Source of the DNA: DATLYF01 sp035575095 | GTDB taxonomy: Bacteria; Pseudomonadota; Gammaproteobacteria; Competibacterales; Competibacteraceae | Direction of reading: 5' to 3' | DNA: 30,555 nt | NCBI GenBank assembly: GCA_035575095.1 | Contig: DATLYF010000192.1 | Coordinates: 1 to 30,555 of the forward strand | Part shown: in pieces, positions 15,775-22,865 of the stretch | Numbering within the stretch: position 1 is the first letter of the stretch | How the letters are laid out: each line of letters starts with the position of its first letter | Made by a program: the position numbers and the translations under genes | The notes under the pieces: generated by a model | The model's database searches: none | Seen by the model: only the letters and a program-made list of their open reading frames with translations | Told to the model about the DNA's origin: nothing

Positions 15775-15778
15775 GGGA

Positions 15779-16309
15779 TCACGCGGCCTTGTAGCGCTCC
15801 ACGCTGGCGGTGATCTCGGCCTTGGCTTCCTCCAGGGAGCCCCAGCCTTCCACCTTCACCCACTTGCCGGCGTCCAGGTCCTTGTAGCGCTCGAAGAAGT
15901 GGGAGATCTGACGGAGCAGCATATCCGGCAGGTCGGCGGTGGACTCGACGTCATCATAGAAGGCGCATTGCTTCTTGATCGGCACGGCGATGAGCTTGGC
16001 GTCGCCGCCCTTCTCGTCGGACATCTTCAGCAGGCCCAGCGGGCGGCAACGGACCACGCAGCCCGACACCAGCGGGAAAGGGGTGATCACCAGCACATCC
16101 AGCGGGTCGCCGTCCTCGCACAGAGTGTTAGGGATATAACCGTAGTTGCACGGATAGTGCATGGCCACGTTCATGATGCGATCGACGAAGAGGGCACCGG
16201 TCTCTTTGTCCACCTCGTATTTCACCGGATCGGCATGAGCCGGGATCTCGATGATCACGTTCAGATCGTTGGGAATATCACGTCCGGCGTCGACTTTATC
16301 CAGCCTCAT
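15779..16309 (-). CDS. ppa: Inorganic pyrophosphatase, family I
   Basis: A soluble Mg2+-dependent pyrophosphatase of 176 aa (E. coli 176), which hydrolyses PPi and drives biosynthetic reactions. The PPase signature DGDPLD is at 66-71 and the flanking HYPCNYGYIPNT, VIEIPA-type and KQCAFYDD segments are all in register. GGGGTGA lies about 8 nt before the ATG. It is divergent from adk; the 231-bp gap between them holds no gene. Two palindromic repeats and moaC follow downstream. Confidence 0.97.
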   Translation of the reverse strand: MRLDKVDAGRDIPNDLNVIIEIPAHADPVKYEVDKETGALFVDRIMNVAMHYPCNYGYIPNTLCEDGDPLDVLVITPFPLVSGCVVRCRPLGLLKMSDEKGGDAKLIAVPIKKQCAFYDDVESTADLPDMLLRQISHFFERYKDLDAGKWVKVEGWGSLEEAKAEITASVERYKAA

Positions 16310-16540
16310 GACTCATTCACCCCAATTGCGCAGCGGTTGGAAATCAGGGCGCCTATAGTACACCATCCCCCCGCTTGCCACACGCGCCATCGCGCGATTG
16401 CTGCAGTGCATTGACAGGCCGCGGCACATTAAGGGAAGCTTGGCGATCAATCGGATATCGAATAGCGCTACCGCTTTTCACGATGCGGATCGGTGCCGTC
16501 GCCGGTTCTGTTCACACACTAAAGGGGTGGGTAAGCCGTC

Positions 16541-17098
16541 ATGAGAGTCGTCTTGTTGGGTGCGCCGGGTTCAGGGAAGGGGACACAGGCGGAAAACATC
16601 GTCAAGCGCTATGGAATCATCCATATTTCCACCGGTGATCTGCTGCGCGCTGAGGTCGCCGCCGGTACCCCACTGGGACTCAAGGCCAAGGCCATCATGG
16701 AGGCCGGCGCTCTGGTATCCGATGACATCGTACTGGGCATGATCGAGGGACGGCTGAGCGGCGATGCCGCCAGCAAGGGTTTCCTGCTCGACGGCTTCCC
16801 GCGCACCCTGGCCCAGGCCGAGGGCCTGGACGGTCTGCTCAATCGGCTCGGTCAGCCGCTCGACGCCGTGCTGTTCTTCGACGTGGACTACGGCGAGATC
16901 ATGCAGCGCCTGCTGGCGCGCAAGCGTGCCGATGATTCCGAGGAGACCATCCGCAAGCGCCTGCAGGTGTACGAGGAGCAGACCGCGCCGCTGATCGACT
17001 ACTACAAGGCCAAGGGTAACCTGCGCACCGTCAAGGGCGTGGGCGCCATCGACGAGATCGCCGAGCGCATCGCGCACATCCTCGACAATCTGGCCTGA
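16541..17098 (+). CDS. adk: Adenylate kinase, short-LID form
   Basis: Adenylate kinase interconverts ATP plus AMP with two ADP. The P-loop GAPGSGKGT is at 7-15, the AMP-binding STGDLLR at 30-36, and DGFPRT at 84-89. The protein is only 185 aa against 214 in E. coli: the LID domain is replaced by a short loop around ARKRADDSEE (126-135), so the zinc-finger-like lid is absent. This short class is genuine and known in other bacteria, so it is not a deletion artefact; flanking motifs are in frame. A strong terminator follows the stop by 16 bp. The promoter is not obvious: TTGACA at 16411-16416 lacks a matching -10. Confidence 0.96.
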   Translation: MRVVLLGAPGSGKGTQAENIVKRYGIIHISTGDLLRAEVAAGTPLGLKAKAIMEAGALVSDDIVLGMIEGRLSGDAASKGFLLDGFPRTLAQAEGLDGLLNRLGQPLDAVLFFDVDYGEIMQRLLARKRADDSEETIRKRLQVYEEQTAPLIDYYKAKGNLRTVKGVGAIDEIAERIAHILDNLA

Positions 17099-17114
17099 GC
17101 ACATCGCCGCGACG

Positions 17115-17147
17115 AGCCCACCCGTCACTGGCGGGTGGGCTTTTTCG
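17115..17147 (+). terminator. Rho-independent terminator of adk
   Basis: A perfect 10-bp stem (AGCCCACCCG at 17115-17124, CGGGTGGGCT at 17132-17141) with a 7-nt loop runs directly into TTTTT. A textbook intrinsic terminator. Confidence 0.93.
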
Positions 17148-17234
17148 TGCCGGCCGCTTGGACGACGGACACTGCAAAGAGAAGGCGGCCCTACGGACCG
17201 CCCAAGAGGGGGCGTCTTCAGAAAGGGCGATGCA

Positions 17235-18647
17235 TCAGCCCTGTTTTTCCGGCATCTTTACCGCCAGGAAGCGGCTGTTGCCATCGCGCTGCACCAGCAC
17301 CACTACGGTCTTGCCGGGCGGGGTCTGCTGCACCAGGCGCGCCAGCTCGTCGGGGCTGGTCACGTCCTGCCGGTTATAGGAGAGGATCACGTCATCGGGA
17401 CGAATGCCGGCGGCGGCAGCCGGGCTGCCGGGACTGACGGCTGTCACCCGCACGCCACGTTCACCTACGCCCAGGTCCTTGCGCTGCTCGGCGGTCAGCG
17501 CGGCCACGGCCACGCCCAGTGTGCCGCGCTGGCTCTCCCCTTTGGCCAGGGTCTTGGCGCTGCTGTCGGGCAGTTCGCCTACGGTCACGACTAGATTCAT
17601 CTGCTTGCCGTCACGCAGCACGCTGAGCGGCACCTTCCGCCCGACCGGGGTATTGGCGACCAACGGCGGCAGCTGGCTGGAGCGCTCCAGGGTGGTGCCG
17701 TCGTAGCTGAGAATGACATCCCCGCTCTTCAGACCGGCCTTGTCCGCCGGGCTGTCGGGGTTGACCTGGGCGACCAGCGCACCCCGCGGCTTGTCCAGGC
17801 CAAAGGTCTCGGCCAGAGCCTGGTTGAGATCCTGGATGGATACGCCCAGCCAGCCGCGGCTGACCTTGCCATGAGCCTTCAGCTGCTCCGCGACTTTCAT
17901 GGCGACGTTGATGGGAATGGCGAAGGAGACGCCTTGGTAGCCGCCGCTACGGGAATAGATCTGGGAGTTGATGCCGATCACCTCGCCTTGGGCGTTGAAC
18001 AGCGGTCCGCCGGAGTTACCGGGGTTGACCGCAGCGTCGGTCTGGATGAAGGGCACATAGGTATCGTTGGGCAAGTTGCGCGACAGCGCGCTGACGATGC
18101 CTTGGGTGGCGCTGTGGTCCAGGCCGAAGGGGTTGCCGATGGCCAGCACCCAGTCGCCCACATTGAGCTTGTCGGAGTCGCCGATCTTCACCGTCGGCAG
18201 GTTGCCGGCCTCGACCTTGAGCAAGGCCACGTCGGTGCGCTCGTCGCTGCCGACCACCTTGGCCTTGAATTCACGGCGGTCGGACAGGCCCACGGTGATC
18301 GCGTCGGCGCCGTCGACCACGTGCTCGTTGGTGAGGATATAGCCGTCGGCGGAGATGATGAAGCCGGAGCCCTGGGCCATGGCGTGCTGGCGGCCGTGCG
18401 GTATCTGTTCGAAGAAGCGCTTGAACATCTCGTCGAAGGGGCTGCCGGGCGGGAACTGGGGCATGTCCGGCATGCCGGTGTCAATGGTGCGGTCGACATA
18501 GATGCTGACCACGGCGTCGCCATTGTTCTTGACCAGGGCGGCGAAGTCGGGGACTTCGCTGGCCAGAGTCTGGGTCGATACCGCGCCCAGCAGGGTCGCC
18601 GCCAGCAGCGCGCGACTGAAGGGGGTTTGCAAACTGAGCATGTGCAT
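17235..18647 (-). CDS. Do/HtrA-family periplasmic serine protease
   Basis: A 470-aa DegP/DegQ/MucD-type protease-chaperone acting on misfolded envelope proteins. A signal peptide (about 1-30, ending TLAS) is followed by the trypsin-like domain with His109 (LTNEHVVDGAD), Asp139 (ERTDVALLKV) and Ser212 (NPGNSGGPL). Two PDZ domains follow (about 255-340 and 370-460). The start at 18647 has GGAGG 8 nt upstream and gives a normal signal peptide; a second ATG lies two codons later. It is divergently transcribed from an OmpR-type two-component system, with an operator-like dyad between them at 18720-18752. A candidate -10 on the minus strand (GATACT, 18703-18708) lies 12 bp from that dyad. Choice among degP, degQ and mucD is not possible here. 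Confidence 0.93.
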   Translation of the reverse strand: MHMLSLQTPFSRALLAATLLGAVSTQTLASEVPDFAALVKNNGDAVVSIYVDRTIDTGMPDMPQFPPGSPFDEMFKRFFEQIPHGRQHAMAQGSGFIISADGYILTNEHVVDGADAITVGLSDRREFKAKVVGSDERTDVALLKVEAGNLPTVKIGDSDKLNVGDWVLAIGNPFGLDHSATQGIVSALSRNLPNDTYVPFIQTDAAVNPGNSGGPLFNAQGEVIGINSQIYSRSGGYQGVSFAIPINVAMKVAEQLKAHGKVSRGWLGVSIQDLNQALAETFGLDKPRGALVAQVNPDSPADKAGLKSGDVILSYDGTTLERSSQLPPLVANTPVGRKVPLSVLRDGKQMNLVVTVGELPDSSAKTLAKGESQRGTLGVAVAALTAEQRKDLGVGERGVRVTAVSPGSPAAAAGIRPDDVILSYNRQDVTSPDELARLVQQTPPGKTVVVLVQRDGNSRFLAVKMPEKQG

Positions 18648-18719
18648 GGGGTGTGCCTCCTGAAATCGCCAACACTTGACATCGGTCGTTGGCAATGGCG
18701 TCAGTATCGGCAGTGCGGC

Positions 18720-18752
18720 CTTAATGCAGGCTTACCGCTGCATTACCAAATC
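18720..18752. promoter_or_regulatory. Operator-like dyad and 11-bp-phased repeats between htrA and the response regulator
   Basis: TAATGCAG (18722-18729) and CTGCATTA (18738-18745) form a perfect 8-bp dyad with an 8-bp spacer. Read as direct repeats, CTTAAT, CTTACC and ATTACC start at 18720, 18731 and 18742, exactly one 11-bp step apart, as in PmrA/PhoB-type sites. The site ends 12 bp from a minus-strand -10-like GATACT, where a response regulator would replace the -35 contact. Confidence 0.6.
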
Positions 18753-18834
18753 GTCATGCCGAGCGGAGGAACTTTCACGCAAGCTTAGGGCATCCTCATC
18801 CCATGGGTCCTGGACGCAGTTTAGGATTGCCGAG

Positions 18835-19512
18835 ATGCGCATACTGGTCATCGAAGACGACCGCCAGGCGGCGGCCTATCTGGTGAAGGGGCTGAGCGAG
18901 AGCGGCCACGTGGTGGATGCCGCCCATGACGGCGACGAGGGGCTGCAACTGGCCTTGGCTACTCCCTACGACGCGCTGGTGGTGGATCGCATGTTGCCGC
19001 GCCGCGATGGCTTGTCGGTGATCGCCGCCCTGCGCGCCGCCGGCGTGGATACGCCCATCCTCATCCTCAGCGCTCTGGGTGAGGTGGATGACCGAGTCGA
19101 GGGCTTGCGCCGCGGCGGCGACGATTACCTGGTCAAGCCCTACGCCTTCAGCGAACTGCAGGCGCGGCTGGAAGCGCTCGCCCGCCGCACCCGACCGGAG
19201 CAGCAGCAGACCCTGCTCAGGGTTGCCGACCTGGAGCTGGACTGCCTCAAGCGCAAGGTGACCCGCGCCGGTCAGAACATCCCGCTGCAGCCGCGGGAGT
19301 TCCGCCTGCTGGAGTATTTGATGCGCCACGCCGGCCAGGTGGTGACCCGTACCATGCTGCTGGAGCATGTCTGGGACTACCACTTCGACCCGCAGACCAA
19401 CGTGGTGGACGTGCACATCAGCCGGCTGCGCGCCAAGATCGACAAGGACTTCTCGCCGCCGCTGCTGCACACTGTGCGCGGCGCGGGCTACTCGCTCCAT
19501 GTCCCGGATTAG
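18835..19512 (+). CDS. OmpR/PhoB-family response regulator
   Basis: A 225-aa two-component response regulator. The receiver domain (about 1-115) has the acidic pair at 8-9, phosphoacceptor Asp51 in VVDRMLP, and Lys101 in YLVKPY. The C-terminal winged helix (about 128-222) shows REFRLLEYLMRHAGQVVTRTMLLEHVWDYHFDPQTNVVDVHISRLRAKI, typical of the QseB/CopR/PmrA-like branch. The ATG at 18835 gives the canonical MRILVIEDD start, with AGGA about 8 nt upstream. It overlaps the sensor kinase gene by 14 bp. It is divergent from the Do-type protease gene. The signal is unknown; envelope stress or metal are reasonable guesses from context only. Confidence 0.94.
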   Translation: MRILVIEDDRQAAAYLVKGLSESGHVVDAAHDGDEGLQLALATPYDALVVDRMLPRRDGLSVIAALRAAGVDTPILILSALGEVDDRVEGLRRGGDDYLVKPYAFSELQARLEALARRTRPEQQQTLLRVADLELDCLKRKVTRAGQNIPLQPREFRLLEYLMRHAGQVVTRTMLLEHVWDYHFDPQTNVVDVHISRLRAKIDKDFSPPLLHTVRGAGYSLHVPD

Positions 19513-20884
19513 GCTGCTGCGCACCACCACCTTCCGCACCGCGCTGGCCTATGCCTGCCTCTACAGCCTGCTCAGCGCCGCAGCCATGGTGTTCATCTAC
19601 TGGTCCACCGCCAGCTACATCGAGGCCCAAGTGGACGAGCGCCTACGCCTGGAGACCAACGTCCTGCTGGCGCGCTACCAGAGCCAGGCGCTGCCGGCGC
19701 TGACCGAAGCCATCCGCCAGCGCAGCCGCGAGGACGGCCCGCGCAGCCTGTTCTTCTACCTGCTGCTGGGGCTGGACCAGGAGCCGCTGGCCGGGCACTT
19801 CACCCGTTGGCCGGGCGGGCTGGAGCAGGATTTCGCCACGCTGCGCTTCGACCAACTCTTCCCCAGGGCGCCGCCGGGGCTGAGCGGCACCGATCCGGTG
19901 CGGGTGCTGGCCACGCCGCTGCCGGGCGGCTACCGGCTGCTGGTCGGGCGCGACCTCAACGAGCAGCACCGGCTGCTGGAGCACACCCTGGTGCTGGCCG
20001 GCAGCGTCACTGTCGCCACTTTCCTGCTCGCCCTGGGGGGCAGCCTGTGGCTGGGCAGCCGTACGTTGCGCCGCATCGATGCGGTCAGCCGCACCGCCCA
20101 CGAGATCATGGCTGGCGACCTCAGCCGGCGCCTGCCGGTGACTGATCGCGACGACGAGTTCGACCAGCTCGGCCGCGAGCTCAATGCCATGCTGGAGCGC
20201 ATCGAGCAGCTCATGGCCGGTCTGCGCCAGGTCAGCGACAACATCGCCCACGACCTGCGCAGCCCCTTGAGCCGGCTGCGCAACCGCCTGGAGATCACCC
20301 TGCTGGAAGCGCGTCACGAGAGCGCGTACCGGACCGAGCTGGAGCAGGCCATCCGTGACGCTGATGAGTTGCTCAAGACCTTCGCGGCGCTTTTGTCCAT
20401 CGCCCAGGCCGAGGCCGGGGTGAGCCGTGAGCCGCTCGCACCGGTGGAGCTGGCCGGGCTGGTCGAGGACATGGCCGATCTCTACGGTGCGGCCGCCGAG
20501 GAGCAGGGCATTGAGTTCCACTGGCAGGTGCAGGCGGTGCCGCCGGTGGCCGGCAACCGCCGGCTGCTGGCTCAGGCTCTGGCCAATCTGCTCGATAACG
20601 CGGTCAAGTACACCCCACCCGGCGGCGCCATTGCCCTGACCCTGGGGATGCGTGATAGCCGGGTGGAGCTGAGCGTGGCCGATACCGGCCCGGGTATCCC
20701 CGAGGCCGACCGGGAGCGGGTGCTGGAGCGTTTCGTGCGCCTGGACAGCGCCCGCTCCACCGCGGGCAGTGGGCTGGGACTCAGCCTGGTGCGGGCAGTG
20801 GCCAGGCTGCACCAGGCCGAGCTGCGGCTGGAAGACAACTACCCCGGACTGCGGGTGGTGCTAAGCTTCGCCAGCGCTCACTGA
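19499..20884 (+). CDS. Sensor histidine kinase
   Basis: A 461-aa membrane histidine kinase, partner of the overlapping response regulator. TM1 is about 13-37 and TM2 about 163-186, with a periplasmic sensor of roughly 125 residues between them that I do not recognise. HAMP follows (about 187-240). The phosphoacceptor is His251 in NIAHDLRSPLSRLRNRLE, the N-box is LANLLDNAVKYTP (361-373), and the G boxes are DTGPGI (395-400) and GSGLGL (423-428). All catalytic motifs are intact. The start at 19499 overlaps the regulator stop by 14 bp. The ABC exporter gene begins 64 bp downstream, so it may or may not be in the same unit. Confidence 0.94.
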   Translation: MSRIRLLRTTTFRTALAYACLYSLLSAAAMVFIYWSTASYIEAQVDERLRLETNVLLARYQSQALPALTEAIRQRSREDGPRSLFFYLLLGLDQEPLAGHFTRWPGGLEQDFATLRFDQLFPRAPPGLSGTDPVRVLATPLPGGYRLLVGRDLNEQHRLLEHTLVLAGSVTVATFLLALGGSLWLGSRTLRRIDAVSRTAHEIMAGDLSRRLPVTDRDDEFDQLGRELNAMLERIEQLMAGLRQVSDNIAHDLRSPLSRLRNRLEITLLEARHESAYRTELEQAIRDADELLKTFAALLSIAQAEAGVSREPLAPVELAGLVEDMADLYGAAAEEQGIEFHWQVQAVPPVAGNRRLLAQALANLLDNAVKYTPPGGAIALTLGMRDSRVELSVADTGPGIPEADRERVLERFVRLDSARSTAGSGLGLSLVRAVARLHQAELRLEDNYPGLRVVLSFASAH

Positions 20885-20948
20885 AGGTGCCGGTAAGGCG
20901 TTACATTAAATACTTTGTGCCGCCTGGCGCCATATCTTACAGCCGAGA

Positions 20949-22778
20949 ATGACCATGCCCGCGACCACTTCCCGCAACGCCCAGCCCGCCGCCCTGCTGC
21001 GCCTGCTGCGCTACGCCCGCGGCTACCGCAGCCGCATCGGGCTCGCCACCCTCTGTTCCATCCTCAACAAGCTGTTCGACATCGCCCCGGAGATCCTCAT
21101 CGGCGTGGCTATCGATGTGGTGGTGAGCCAGGAGCAGTCCTTCATCGCCCGCTTGGGGGTAAGCGATCCGATCCAGCAGATCTACCTGTTGGGGGTGCTG
21201 ACCTTCTTCATCTGGGCCGGCGAATCGCTGTTCGAGTATTTGTACCTGATCCTCTGGCGCAACCTGGCGCAGAGCCTGCAGCACGATCTGCGCATCGATG
21301 CCTACGCCCATGTACAGAACCTGGACATGGCCTATTTCGAGGACCGCAGCACCGGCAATCTGGTCTCCATCCTTAACGATGATATCAACCAGCTGGAGCG
21401 CTTCCTCAACGGCGGCGCCAACAGCCTGATCCAGGTGGCGACCACCATCGTCGCCGTGGGCGGGGTGTTCTTCCTGCTCTCGCCGCTGATCGCGCTGCTG
21501 GCCTTCACCCCCATCCCGGTGATCGTGCTCGGCGCCTTCTATTTCCAGCGCCGTGCCCAGCCGCTCTACGCTGCGGTGCGCGACAAGGTGGGCGATCTCG
21601 GCAGCCGGCTCTCCAACAACCTCTCCGGCATCGCCACCATCAAGAGCTTCACCGCCGAGCAGACCGAACTGGAGCGGCTGCGCGCCGACAGCGCCGCCTA
21701 TTGTCAGGCCAATGCCCGCGCCATCGCCGTGAGTTCGGCCTTCATCCCGGTGATCCGCATGGCCATTCTCACCGGTTTTTTGTTCACCTTCGTCGTCGGC
21801 GGCGTCATGGCGCTCGGCGGCAGTCTGGCGGTGGGCTCTTACGGCGTGCTGGTGTTCCTCACCCAGCGCCTGCTGTGGCCGCTCACCGGCCTGGCCGAGA
21901 CTGTGGACCTGTACGAGCGCGCCATGGCCTCCACCCGGCGCGTGCTCAACCTGCTGGAGACGCCGATCAGCATCCGCAACCATCACGCTGCCCAGCCCCT
22001 GCAGCGGGTGCGCGGTCATATCGTCTTCGACCGGGTGAGCTTTGCCTACGGCAACGGCCTGACGGTGCTCAACGGGGTCAGTCTGGAGGTGCTGCCCGGC
22101 CAGACCGTGGCCTTCGTCGGCCAGACCGGCTCCGGCAAGAGCACGCTGATGAAGCTGCTGCTGCGCTTCTATGCCCCGAGCGGCGGGCGCATCCTGCTCG
22201 ACGGCCTGCCCCTGGAGCGCATCGACCTCACCGATCTGCGCGCCAGCATCGGCCTGGTCAGCCAGGACGTGTTCCTGTTCCACGGCACGGTGCGCGACAA
22301 CATCGCCTACGGCAATCCTGCGGCCTCCGCGGTCGACATTGTCGAGGCGGCCAAGGCGGCCGAGGCCCACGAGTTCATCATGCGCCTGCCGCAGGGTTAC
22401 GACACGGTGATCGGCGAGCGCGGGCAGAAGCTCTCCGGCGGCCAGCGCCAGCGCCTGTCGATCGCCCGGGCGGTGCTCAAGGACCCGCCCATCCTGGTGC
22501 TGGACGAGGCCACCAGCGCCGTGGACAACGAGACCGAGGCGGCCATCCAGCGCTCGCTCGCCAAGATCGCCGTCGGCCGCACCGTGCTGATGATCGCCCA
22601 TCGTCTGTCGACCATTGTCCACGCCGATCGGATCTACGTGCTGGACGAGGGCGAGATCAAAGAGCGCGGCACCCACCACGAGCTGATCGCCCGCGACGGG
22701 CTATATGCGGCGTTGTGGAAAGTGCAGACCGGAATGGGGCAAACGGCGTTGAAAGCCTTGACCTCCGCCCCCGCCTGA
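20949..22778 (+). CDS. ABC exporter, fused permease and ATPase
   Basis: A 609-aa half-transporter with an N-terminal type I exporter membrane domain (about 25-330, five to six helices) and a C-terminal ATPase. Walker A GQTGSGKST is at 391-399, Q-loop SQD near 438, signature LSGGQ at 495-499, Walker B ILVLDE at 515-520, and the H-loop follows in MIAHRLST. It would act as a homodimer in the inner membrane, exporting a lipid, drug or peptide; the substrate cannot be told. ATG 20949 and ATG 20955 are both possible starts. Its last codons and stop lie inside a hairpin repeat (22770-22785), so the extreme C-terminus may have been altered by a repeat element. Confidence 0.93.
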   Translation: MTMPATTSRNAQPAALLRLLRYARGYRSRIGLATLCSILNKLFDIAPEILIGVAIDVVVSQEQSFIARLGVSDPIQQIYLLGVLTFFIWAGESLFEYLYLILWRNLAQSLQHDLRIDAYAHVQNLDMAYFEDRSTGNLVSILNDDINQLERFLNGGANSLIQVATTIVAVGGVFFLLSPLIALLAFTPIPVIVLGAFYFQRRAQPLYAAVRDKVGDLGSRLSNNLSGIATIKSFTAEQTELERLRADSAAYCQANARAIAVSSAFIPVIRMAILTGFLFTFVVGGVMALGGSLAVGSYGVLVFLTQRLLWPLTGLAETVDLYERAMASTRRVLNLLETPISIRNHHAAQPLQRVRGHIVFDRVSFAYGNGLTVLNGVSLEVLPGQTVAFVGQTGSGKSTLMKLLLRFYAPSGGRILLDGLPLERIDLTDLRASIGLVSQDVFLFHGTVRDNIAYGNPAASAVDIVEAAKAAEAHEFIMRLPQGYDTVIGERGQKLSGGQRQRLSIARAVLKDPPILVLDEATSAVDNETEAAIQRSLAKIAVGRTVLMIAHRLSTIVHADRIYVLDEGEIKERGTHHELIARDGLYAALWKVQTGMGQTALKALTSAPA

Positions 22779-22785
22779 AGGCGGG
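22770..22785. repeat. Hairpin repeat at the end of the ABC exporter gene
   Basis: CCCGCC (22770-22775) and GGCGGG (22780-22785) close a TGAA loop that contains the TGA stop of the exporter. It lies within a purine/pyrimidine-skewed context (CCTCCGCCC before, GAGAGGAAGGGGGAA after) that resembles the palindromic element near ppa-moaC. Confidence 0.45.
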
Positions 22786-22865
22786 AGAGGAAGGGGGAAT
22801 GCCAACCGGAGTAGGCACCGTCATGCTCAACCACACCAGACTCCATGCTCGTGGGGGGCGCGCCG

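Noticed and set aside
16411..16416. TTGACA as the -35 of adk
   Set aside because: No acceptable -10 hexamer lies 15-19 bp downstream, so a perfect -35 alone is not enough.
18676..18681. TTGACA upstream of the response regulator as a housekeeping promoter
   Set aside because: No -10 at the right distance; it is also on the protease side of the operator, only about 30 bp from the protease start.
18768..18774. GGAACTT as a sigma-E -35 for the response regulator
   Set aside because: The match to the sigma-E -35 is good, but no TCTGA/TCAAA-like -10 lies 15-17 bp downstream.
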